From positions 4,340,001 to 4,404,000 of the forward strand of contig NZ_CP087164.1 in NCBI RefSeq assembly GCF_021172045.1: a stretch of 64,000 bases of DNA, given 5' to 3'. A model generated the notes under the pieces. That model was given only the letters and a program-made list of their open reading frames with translations, was not told where the DNA came from and searched no databases. Numbering within the stretch: position 1 is the stretch's first letter; each line of letters starts with the position of its first letter. Made by a program: the position numbers and the translations under genes. Positions 16,991-23,927 of the stretch are shown here, piece after piece. This stretch comes from Capillimicrobium parvum (GTDB lineage: Bacteria > Actinomycetota > Thermoleophilia > Solirubrobacterales > Solirubrobacteraceae).

Positions 16991-18367
16991 TCAGTACCCG
17001 ACGTTGGTCCTGATCTTCGCCCGTTCGGACTCGTGCGCGCCGCCCTTGCGCTCGAGCGTCTCGCACGCCGCGGCGATGTCCTGCGCGAGGGTGTTGACCA
17101 GGGCGTGGCTCAGGTTGAGCTTCACGAGCGCGCGGAGCATCTTCACGTGGTCGGCCTTCGGCGGCATCGTGTAGGCGGGCAGCATCCAGCCTCGTTCGGC
17201 GGACACCTGCCACGCGATGTCGAACTCGTCGAAGGATCGCGGTTCCGCGAGGCGGAAGGCGACGAGCGGCAGCTTCTCCTCGTCGGCCCCGACCTCGATG
17301 AACTGCCCGGTCTCGGCGAGCCGCGCGGCAAGCAGTCTCGTGTTCTCCTGCATGATCTGCATGACGTGCCGATAGCCCGCGCGACCGAACCGGATGAGGT
17401 TGAAGTACTGCGCGAGGACCATCGCCGAGCCGGTCGAGAAGTTCAGCGTGAACGTGGCGTCCGTCTTGCCGAGATAGTTCTCGTAGAAGACGAGATCCTC
17501 GGCCAGGTCGGCCCGCTCGCGGAAGATCAGCCAACCGATGCCGGGGTAGACGAGCCCGAACTTGTGCCCGGAGACGTTGATCGAGCGCACCTGCCCGAGC
17601 CGGAAGTCCCACTCCGAGTCGGGATACAGGAACGGCCACACGAAGCCGCCGCTCGCGGCATCGACATGCAGCGGGACGTCCAGGCCCTTGTCGTGCTTGA
17701 GCGTGACGAGGAGGTCGTTGATCCCCCGGATGTCGTCAGCGTGCCCGGTGAACGTCGTCCCGAGGACGGCGGCCACCCCGATCGTGTTCTCGTCGACGTG
17801 CGGCTCGACGTCGGCCGGGCCGATCGTGTACTTCTCGGGATGCAGCGGGACGATGCGCGGCTCGACGTCGAAGTACCGGCAGAACTTCTCCCAGACGACG
17901 TGGACGTCGCCGCCGAACACCAGGTTCGGCCGGTCGACGGACTTGCCCGCCGCCTCGCGCCGCTTGCGCCAGTTCCACTTCAGCGACAGCGCCCCGAGCA
18001 TGATCGCCTCCGACGAGCCCTGGGTGCGCGCGCCCGTCGTCTCGCCGGGCGCGTTGAAGAGCTTCGCGAGCATCCTGATGCACCGCTGCTCGATCTCCGC
18101 CGTCTGCGGGTATTCGGCGTGGTCGATGAAGTTCCGGTGGAGGTTGCCGGCGATGATCTGCTGCGCCTCGGGCGGCATCCACGTCGTGACGAAGGTGGCG
18201 AGGTTGCGCTCCGGGATGCCGTCGAGGATCAGCTCCTCCTCGATCAGGCGCATCGCCTCGACCGGCGGCATCGGATCGTCGGGGATCTCGTGGTCCGGGG
18301 CGTCCCGGGTGAGGAATCTGGCCCCGTCCCTCATCGCTCGATCAGCCTGGTCGCTGAGCGCCGCCAT
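16991..18367 (-). CDS. gadB: Glutamate decarboxylase (PLP-dependent)
   Basis: 458 residues from ATG 18367, which has GAGGAGG five bases upstream; a GTG at 18433 is a weaker alternative. It converts glutamate to GABA and CO2, consuming a proton, a known acid-resistance reaction. Group II decarboxylase features: FVTTWMPPEAQQIIAGNLHRN, SSEAIMLGALSLKW, PLHVDAASGGFVWPF (PLP-contacting Asp), and the PLP lysine in INVSGHKFGLVYPG. The C-terminus carries KLNLSHALVNTL. No GABA antiporter gene adjoins it. A palindrome is 101 bp upstream of ATG 18367 (35 bp from the GTG), grouping it with the redox genes. Confidence 0.93.
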   Translation of the reverse strand: MAALSDQADRAMRDGARFLTRDAPDHEIPDDPMPPVEAMRLIEEELILDGIPERNLATFVTTWMPPEAQQIIAGNLHRNFIDHAEYPQTAEIEQRCIRMLAKLFNAPGETTGARTQGSSEAIMLGALSLKWNWRKRREAAGKSVDRPNLVFGGDVHVVWEKFCRYFDVEPRIVPLHPEKYTIGPADVEPHVDENTIGVAAVLGTTFTGHADDIRGINDLLVTLKHDKGLDVPLHVDAASGGFVWPFLYPDSEWDFRLGQVRSINVSGHKFGLVYPGIGWLIFRERADLAEDLVFYENYLGKTDATFTLNFSTGSAMVLAQYFNLIRFGRAGYRHVMQIMQENTRLLAARLAETGQFIEVGADEEKLPLVAFRLAEPRSFDEFDIAWQVSAERGWMLPAYTMPPKADHVKMLRALVKLNLSHALVNTLAQDIAAACETLERKGGAHESERAKIRTNVGY

Positions 18368-18457
18368 TGCCGCCTCCTCGTTCGTCGGGTCGTCCTGCCG
18401 CGGCTCCGGTGCCGCGCGATCGGCGCGCTCCACCTTCGTGTCCGGCGCGGCTGCGCG

Positions 18458-18478
18458 CGTCGCCCGAACCGGGTGATT
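18458..18478. promoter_or_regulatory. Recurring 21-bp inverted repeat, site 6 (gadB side)
   Basis: CGTCGCCC-GAACC-GGGTGATT. Closest to the gadB start on the minus strand: 101 bp to ATG 18367 or 35 bp to GTG 18433. A second copy lies only 71 bp away, so each divergent gene here has its own site. Confidence 0.65.
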
Positions 18479-18528
18479 GGGCGGGCGGCGCCAGAGCGTG
18501 GGGGTGGGAGGCGGAGGCCGGCGCGGCC

Positions 18529-18549
18529 GATCATCCCGACCGGGTGATG
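18529..18549. promoter_or_regulatory. Recurring 21-bp inverted repeat, site 7
   Basis: GATCATCC-CGACC-GGGTGATG. The centre is 46 bp upstream of ATG 18585 of the small plus-strand gene, the same distance as at cydA and at the receiver-only regulator. Confidence 0.7.
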
Positions 18550-18584
18550 CGACGTCACCGCGCGCATGCCATGCTCGTCAGGCC

Positions 18585-18869
18585 ATGAGCACCCCCGACA
18601 CGCTCGAAGAGCTCTCCTCCAAGGAGCTCCACGATCTCGCCGTCAGCCGGGCCAAGCGCCACCTCGACCTGCGCTTCTTCTGGCGCCTCGCGCAGATCCT
18701 CCCTGCCGCCGAGGCCGGAGCCGGAGACATGGAGGGCGCCGAGGCCGACGTGCAGATGCTCCGGGCGCACATCGACGACATCACCGCGTCCGGGCGCGGC
18801 GAGGTCGTCGAGACGTTGCGCCCGTTCTACGTCGAGTACCTGCGCGAGCACGGCATCCACTCGGCCTGA
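18585..18869 (+). CDS. Small conserved-looking helical protein of unknown function (94 aa)
   Basis: 94 residues starting MSTPDTLEELSSKELHDLAV. It is highly charged and predicted to be mostly helical, with no membrane segment, cysteine motif or signal peptide. SKELHDLAVSRAKRHLDLRF followed by FWRLAQILPAAEAGAGDMEG gives an amphipathic N-terminal half; the C-terminal half ends LRPFYVEYLREHGIHSA. Third positions are overwhelmingly G/C, so it is a real gene. The palindrome 46 bp upstream places it in the putative stress regulon. No family recognised. Confidence 0.75.
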   Translation: MSTPDTLEELSSKELHDLAVSRAKRHLDLRFFWRLAQILPAAEAGAGDMEGAEADVQMLRAHIDDITASGRGEVVETLRPFYVEYLREHGIHSA

Positions 18870-18882
18870 GCCCGCAGGCAGG

Positions 18883-18899
18883 AGCCTCGAGGCGAGGCT
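18883..18899. terminator. Short hairpin between converging genes
   Basis: AGCCTCG-AGG-CGAGGCT, a perfect 7-bp stem, lies between the converging ends of the small plus-strand gene (18869) and the phosphatase-like gene (18898). Probable bidirectional terminator. Confidence 0.5.
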
Positions 18900-20931
18900 A
18901 CTCGACTTCGGCCAGGCTCGGCGCGTCCCGCTGCGGCGCGGCGCCGCTCTGCTGATCGCGCACCCAGCCGGACAGCAGCTCGTGCACCGCGACGGCGCCC
19001 ACGATCGGCTCCTCCGGCCCGCCCAGCGCCGGCGGATGCAGGATGAACGGCCGGGTCTGCGGCCCTCCGAGCCCGCCGTGGAACGAGATGAGCTCCTCGA
19101 ACGCGCACCCCTCGTCGAGGTCCGGGTCATAGAAGCTGCCGACCATGATGTCGGCCACGTGCTCGAACCCGTCGGTGCGCCGCAGGTGTCGCGCGGCGTT
19201 CGGCGGGAACGGCGCGAGCGGGTCCTCCCCGTCGACGCGATCGTCGGTCAGGCGACGGCGTCCTCGCGGGCCGTGGACCATGGCGCCGTCCGCCGCCGAG
19301 CGCACCAGCAGCCAGCCCACGTGCGGGTGCTCGCACAGGCTCGGCAGCAGGCCCGGGTGGCGCGTCTCGATCTCCTCCGCCGTCAGCCGGCGGGGCTCGT
19401 CCATGAGGTACACCAGGCCGAGGTTGCCTGAGCCGAGGACCACCACATCGCGCCCGGAGACGTCGTTCTTCGGCCGCTTGGCCTCGCGGCGGCCCGCGGC
19501 CTCCCGGCCCGCGTGTGCCAGCACCGCATGCTGCTCGTCACCCCCCTCCAGGCCGGTCACCGCGCCGCCGCTCAGCGAGCGCTCGACGAGGTCGTCGAGC
19601 CCGTAGCCGTTGCGCTGACGGAACGTCGCGCCCTGGGTCTGCCCATGGTCGGACAGGACGACCAGGTGATACGGGCGCGCGGCGTAGCGCCGCGCGCGCT
19701 CGATGCGCCCGAACTGCTCGTCGAGCTTGCGCAGCGCCTCCATGGTGTCGGCGCGCTCCAGGCCGGAGTGGTGCGCCACCTCGTCGTAGCTTGAGAACGT
19801 CGCGTAGACCGCGGGACGCCCGCGCATCATGTCGCTGAGCACCCCGAACACGATCAGGTCGCGCACGAACACGCACATCGCCGCACGCAGGACGGGATAC
19901 ACGCCGCCGCGGTGGCCTCGGGGACGAACGTCGCGGCGGCGCTGGCGGGCCGCGGCGGTCCACTCCAGCAGGACCTCCCAGACGAACAGGACGAGCGTGC
20001 GCGTGACGTTGAAGCCGTTGGCGAGGAACGCGCGATAGCCCGGGTTCGAGCGCTTCTCGGCATCCATCCGGCTGACCGTCAGGATCACCTCGTCCGCGTC
20101 GCCCGACAGCAGGTTCCCGCGGCTCGCGCCGCCGCCCGCCAACAGCCCGCGTCCGGTCGACCGCCGGCGCTCGATCTCCGCGCAGTCGGGCGGCGACGAG
20201 CACGACACGAGCCGGCCCGAGGCCTTCTCGACCCAGCGGAACGCCGGGATGTCGTCGTTGGATCCGAGCAGGATCCCGGCCTGGGACGCCCCGGTCTGCG
20301 ACGACAGGTCGGTCTCCCACTCCACCAGCCGATAGCCCTCCTCCGCGATCCAGCGCGCCAGGTTCGGCGCGCTGCCGGACCGCAGCGCGAGCTGGAGCAC
20401 CGTGATCGACAGTCCGTCGATCTCCAGGAAGATGACGCCCGGCACCGCCGTCCGGGTCGCGCCGCCGCGCCGGCGCGCGATGCGCTGGCTGACGCGCAGC
20501 GAGTACTCGTCGTCGTCGTTGGTCCCGAAGAGCACGCCGAGCACCACGGCGACCGCGGCGATGACGATCGCCGCCAGCAGCGCGTCGCCGAACGACCTGA
20601 CGCTGATCCAATCGGGCAGCAGCTCGGCGGCCAGCAGCAGCAGCGCCGCGTCGAGGAACAGGACCGCCAGGAAGCCGGCGGCGACCGTGAACGGGAGGCG
20701 CAGCGCCGCCACGACGGGCGGCACGACCACGTTGAGCACCGCGACGACCACGGCCACGACCACGGCCGCCCCGGGGCGATCGAGCGCGACGCCGGGAACG
20801 AGCCCGGCGGCGACGTAGACCGACGCCGTCAGGATCGCGGAGCCCACCAGCAGGCGCCCGAGTCCGATCCGCGGCGTCACCGGTCGCCAGGTGACGGGCT
20901 CACCGTACGCGGCGCCCGGCTCGATCCCCAT
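18898..20931 (-). CDS. Holin-like membrane domain fused to alkaline-phosphatase-superfamily domain
   Basis: 677 residues. About residues 28-150 hold four membrane helices resembling the PhageHolin_4_2-like family (ASVYVAAGLVPGVALDRPGA and following). From about 180 an alkaline phosphatase-superfamily domain begins: metal/nucleophile region GVIFLEIDGLSITVLQ and LSSQTGASQAGILLG, metal-binding YDEVAHHSG and VVLSDHGQTQG, and a late histidine in ELISFHGGLGGPQ. The fused domain probably faces the cytoplasm or membrane surface and hydrolyses a phosphodiester or phosphomonoester; substrate unknown. This fusion occurs in other actinobacteria. A palindrome is 43 bp upstream of the start. Confidence 0.78.
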   Translation of the reverse strand: MGIEPGAAYGEPVTWRPVTPRIGLGRLLVGSAILTASVYVAAGLVPGVALDRPGAAVVVAVVVAVLNVVVPPVVAALRLPFTVAAGFLAVLFLDAALLLLAAELLPDWISVRSFGDALLAAIVIAAVAVVLGVLFGTNDDDEYSLRVSQRIARRRGGATRTAVPGVIFLEIDGLSITVLQLALRSGSAPNLARWIAEEGYRLVEWETDLSSQTGASQAGILLGSNDDIPAFRWVEKASGRLVSCSSPPDCAEIERRRSTGRGLLAGGGASRGNLLSGDADEVILTVSRMDAEKRSNPGYRAFLANGFNVTRTLVLFVWEVLLEWTAAARQRRRDVRPRGHRGGVYPVLRAAMCVFVRDLIVFGVLSDMMRGRPAVYATFSSYDEVAHHSGLERADTMEALRKLDEQFGRIERARRYAARPYHLVVLSDHGQTQGATFRQRNGYGLDDLVERSLSGGAVTGLEGGDEQHAVLAHAGREAAGRREAKRPKNDVSGRDVVVLGSGNLGLVYLMDEPRRLTAEEIETRHPGLLPSLCEHPHVGWLLVRSAADGAMVHGPRGRRRLTDDRVDGEDPLAPFPPNAARHLRRTDGFEHVADIMVGSFYDPDLDEGCAFEELISFHGGLGGPQTRPFILHPPALGGPEEPIVGAVAVHELLSGWVRDQQSGAAPQRDAPSLAEVE

Positions 20932-20963
20932 CGGCTGATTGTCGGCGCGGTCGCGACGGTGCG

Positions 20964-20984
20964 CATCGCCCGAAGCAGGTGATG
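20964..20984. promoter_or_regulatory. Recurring 21-bp inverted repeat, site 8
   Basis: CATCGCCC-GAAGC-AGGTGATG. The centre is 43 bp upstream of ATG 20931 of the holin/phosphatase fusion. This is the last copy I could find in the window. Confidence 0.7.
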
Positions 20985-21060
20985 GCGCGGCACGTGCTCG
21001 CTGCGACGGTCGTCGCCCGGGTCCCACACGGTCGCTGAACCGCCTGGGTGGACGGACGTC

Positions 21061-21849
21061 CTACCGCCGCGTCAGACCAAGCTCCTCGATCCAGCCGAAC
21101 GAGTCGGCCGTCGCGGGCGTCGTCGGCCGGTACTCCAGCCCGACGTGCCCCGCGTAGCCGAGCCGCTCAAGCAGCCCGAGCACGTGCGCGAACCGGATCT
21201 CGCCCGTCCCCGGCTCGCCCCGGCCGGGCGCGTCGGCGATCTGGACGTGGCCGATCGTCGGCAGCAGCCGGGCGATCGTCTCCGACAGCTCCCCCTCCGT
21301 GCGCTGCGCGTGGTAGACGTCGTACTGCAGCCGCACGTTCTCCCGGCCGAGCGACGCGATGAAGTCCGCGCATTCGCCGCTGTGCGGCAGCAGGTAGCCG
21401 GGGTTCTCGACCGGGTTGACCGGCTCGATCACCACCCGGATTCCGCGTTGCGCGGCCGCGTCGGCGGCGAACCCGATGTTCTCGCGCGCCGTCGCCAGCT
21501 GGGCGCCGGCGTCGACCCCCGGCAGCGCACGGCCCGCGAGCGCGTTGACCTGCCGGCACCCGAGCCGCTCGGCCAGGTCGAGCGCCGCCGGCACATGCCG
21601 CCGGAACTCCGCGCTGCGCGACGCGTCGTTGACGTAGCCGCGGTCGCCACCGGCAACGTCGCCGGCGTCGAGGTTCATCAGCGCGACCTCGACCCCCGCC
21701 CGCCGCACCGCCTCGCCCAGCGCGCCGTGGTCGAGCCCGGCCGGCCACCACAGCTCGACCGCCCCGAAGCCACAGGCCGCCGCCGCCTCGAAGCGGGCGA
21801 GGAACGGGAGCTCGCAGAACAGCATGCAGACGTTCGCCGAGAACCGCAT
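21061..21849 (-). CDS. hyi: Hydroxypyruvate isomerase-like TIM-barrel protein
   Basis: 262 residues, the usual length. MRFSANVCMLFCELPFLARF at the N-terminus, acidic metal ligands in RVVIEPVNPVENPGY and LQYDVYHAQ, histidine in GHVQIADAPGRGEPGTGEI, and the late Glu in HVGLEYRPT all match the Hyi/xylose-isomerase-like fold. The enzyme interconverts hydroxypyruvate and tartronate semialdehyde; related sugar epimerases share these motifs, so substrate is tentative. No glyoxylate carboligase or reductase gene adjoins it. The start lies 29 bases from the first of the ATGAGTGG palindromes. Confidence 0.82.
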   Translation of the reverse strand: MRFSANVCMLFCELPFLARFEAAAACGFGAVELWWPAGLDHGALGEAVRRAGVEVALMNLDAGDVAGGDRGYVNDASRSAEFRRHVPAALDLAERLGCRQVNALAGRALPGVDAGAQLATARENIGFAADAAAQRGIRVVIEPVNPVENPGYLLPHSGECADFIASLGRENVRLQYDVYHAQRTEGELSETIARLLPTIGHVQIADAPGRGEPGTGEIRFAHVLGLLERLGYAGHVGLEYRPTTPATADSFGWIEELGLTRR

Positions 21850-21877
21850 GGCGCCGGGACTCTACGAGGCCCCAAAG

Positions 21878-21896
21878 ATGAGTGGCCGGCACTCAT
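21878..21896. repeat. 19-bp palindrome family 2, copy A
   Basis: ATGAGTGG-CCG-GCACTCAT, preceded by CCAAAG and followed by GCGC. One of three near-identical copies (also 22293-22311 and 26953-26971). It lies between the hyi start and the broken M23 fragment. Confidence 0.7.
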
Positions 21897-21899
21897 GCG

Positions 21900-22270
21900 C
21901 CGCCGCACCCGCGCGCGCGGACTACACCGGAAACGGCGCCGTGATCCGGATCGCCCCGGGAACGTACGCGATCTACGCGCACCTGCAGCCCGGGACCGTC
22001 CGCGTCCGGCGCGGACAGCGGGTCTCCGCCGGGACGGTCCTCGGCCAGGTCGGCAACAGCGGCAACATCACGGCGCCGCACCTGCACTTCGGCATCCACG
22101 ACGGCCCGTTCCTCGCCACGTCGGCCAGCCTGCCGTGGGTCTTCGACCGCTATCGCCTCGACGGCAGGGGCCCGCTGGGCGAGGACGGCAGCGTCGCGCT
22201 CGCGGGCACGCCGCGGACCGAGCGCCGCACCTACCCGATGAACCTCTCCAGCCTGACTCTCGCGGGCTGA
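21900..22270 (+). pseudogene. C-terminal fragment of an M23 (LytM-like) peptidase
   Basis: The frame carries GNGAVIRIAPGTYAIYAHLQ, then VRRGQRVSAGTVLGQVGNSG and TAPHLHFGIHDG, the unmistakable second half of an M23 metallopeptidase domain with its HxH zinc motif. The first half, including the His and Asp zinc ligands, is missing: similarity begins at about 21917, directly after palindrome copy A. An in-frame ATG at 21824 would have to read through the palindrome and cannot supply the missing part. About 45 extra residues follow the domain. It is probably a non-functional remnant created by deletion or transfer, with palindrome B 22 bases after its stop. Confidence 0.75.
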
Positions 22271-22292
22271 GGCGAGGAAGCCCGGCCGAAAG

Positions 22293-22311
22293 ATGAGTGG
22301 CCGCCACTCAT
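22293..22311. repeat. 19-bp palindrome family 2, copy B
   Basis: ATGAGTGG-CCG-CCACTCAT with perfect 8-bp arms, preceded by CGAAAG and followed by GCGC, as in copy A. It ends 34 bases upstream of the hydrolase start at 22346; an in-frame ATG at 22310 falls in its right arm. Confidence 0.75.
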
Positions 22312-22345
22312 GCGCGGAACCCAGCGGACCGGTTTGCTCGGCGCC

Positions 22346-23869
22346 ATGACGTACCCCGTCCTTCCCGCGGCCGCGGCCGCCGCCGCCCTGATCGCCCTCG
22401 GCCTCGCCGCCCCGGCCGGCGCCGCATCCGTCGCTCCCGGGCCCTGCCCCACGCCGGAGACCCCCATCCCGGCGCTCGCCGGCGCGCGATGCGGGTTCCT
22501 GACCGTTCCCGAGAACCGCACCCGGCTGGACGGACGCACGATCCGCCTCCAGGTCGCGGTCATCCCCGCCCGGTCGCGCACCCCGGCGCCCGACCCGGTC
22601 GTCTACCTGACCGGCGGTCCGGGCGGCAGCGCCATCAGCGCCGTGCAGAACGTCGTGAACGCCGGCGCAAACCGTGACCGCGACCTCATCGTCCTCGAAC
22701 AGCGCGGCACGCTGTACTCCGAGCCGTCGCTGACGTGTCCGGTCATCGACCGCTGGAACTCCCGGGTCGTCGGCCTGCCCTACGACGCCCGGTCGACGGG
22801 CCGCAAGCAGACCGCCGCCACGCGCGCATGCCGGGCGAGCGTCGTCGCCAAGGGGGCCGATCCCGGGTCGTACAACACGACCGAGAGCACCGCCGACTTC
22901 GCCGACCTGCGCGTCGCGCTCGGCATCCCCGAGTGGAACGTGATCGGCGCGTCCTACGGCACCGACCTGGCGCTGTCGTACATGCGCGACCACCCCGAGG
23001 GCATCCGCAGCGTGACGATCGACTCGGCGATCGCCCCCGACCAGGCCGGCACCAGCCTGGCCTGGACGAGCGCCGGCGTCGGCATGCGCCAGATGTTCCG
23101 GGCATGCCGTGCACAGCCGAGCTGCCGGCGGGCCTATCCGCGGCCGGACCGGGTCTTCACCCGGCTCGTGCGCCGCCTGGAAGCGACGCCGATCACCGCG
23201 TTCGTCAAGCCGGCCCTGATCCCCGGCGACAAGCCCGACCCCGGAGCCAGGCGCACGAAGGTGGTGCTCGACGGCGGGGCCTTCGCCAACTACGTCATCA
23301 ACATCACGGGCGCGGGCTTCGGCTCGAAGGTCCCGAAGCTGCTCTACGACTTCGCCCACGGGCGGCGCAAGCCGGTGCTCGCCTCCCAGGCGGCGACCGG
23401 CGCGCTCCACGCCGGTGAGCTGAGCTACGGGCTGCAGTACGGCGTGATCTGCAGCGAATGGATCCCGTTCGAGACGAAGCGCGACGTGCTCCGGCGTGGC
23501 CGGCAGGCGTTCCCCGGGTTCCCGCGGTCCGTCAGGGCCCAGCCGCCGCAGTTCCCCTTCCGGTTCATGGACTGCCCGGTGTGGGACGTTCCGAAGGCAC
23601 CGGACTCGCAGCGCGCGGTGCCCCGGAGCGCGATCCCGACGCTGGTCCTGGCGGGCAGCTACGACACGCTGACGTCGGAGGCCAACTCGCGCCACGCCGC
23701 GTCGAACCTCCCGAGCTCGCGGCTCGTGGTGTTCCCCGGCGAGGGGCACGTGGTGCTCAACACGTCGAAGTGCGCCGGGAGGGTGTTCGTGTCGTTCCTC
23801 GACGCTCCCGGGAGCCCGGACATGCGCTGCACGGCGAATCTGAAGCCGCCGCCGTTCGAGATCGGCTGA
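22346..23869 (+). CDS. Secreted alpha/beta hydrolase with TAP-like C-terminal domain
   Basis: 507 residues from ATG 22346, which begins a signal peptide (MTYPVLPAAAAAAALIALGL, then APAGAAS). ATG 22310, inside the palindrome, is possible but less likely. The oxyanion/substrate loop is VVYLTGGPGGSAIS, the nucleophile elbow NVIGASYGTDLAL, the catalytic Asp in LVLAGSYDTLT and His in PGEGHVVL. Such proteins are tripeptidyl aminopeptidase or proline iminopeptidase relatives that trim peptides outside the cell. Paired cysteines (for example CPTPETP and LTCPVID) suggest disulfides in an exported protein. Substrate unproven. Confidence 0.82.
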   Translation: MTYPVLPAAAAAAALIALGLAAPAGAASVAPGPCPTPETPIPALAGARCGFLTVPENRTRLDGRTIRLQVAVIPARSRTPAPDPVVYLTGGPGGSAISAVQNVVNAGANRDRDLIVLEQRGTLYSEPSLTCPVIDRWNSRVVGLPYDARSTGRKQTAATRACRASVVAKGADPGSYNTTESTADFADLRVALGIPEWNVIGASYGTDLALSYMRDHPEGIRSVTIDSAIAPDQAGTSLAWTSAGVGMRQMFRACRAQPSCRRAYPRPDRVFTRLVRRLEATPITAFVKPALIPGDKPDPGARRTKVVLDGGAFANYVINITGAGFGSKVPKLLYDFAHGRRKPVLASQAATGALHAGELSYGLQYGVICSEWIPFETKRDVLRRGRQAFPGFPRSVRAQPPQFPFRFMDCPVWDVPKAPDSQRAVPRSAIPTLVLAGSYDTLTSEANSRHAASNLPSSRLVVFPGEGHVVLNTSKCAGRVFVSFLDAPGSPDMRCTANLKPPPFEIG

Positions 23870-23927
23870 CCGCGACCCCGGATCGGATGCCGTTCGACGG
23901 CACCGTTCGGTACACATTGCGCGGGTC

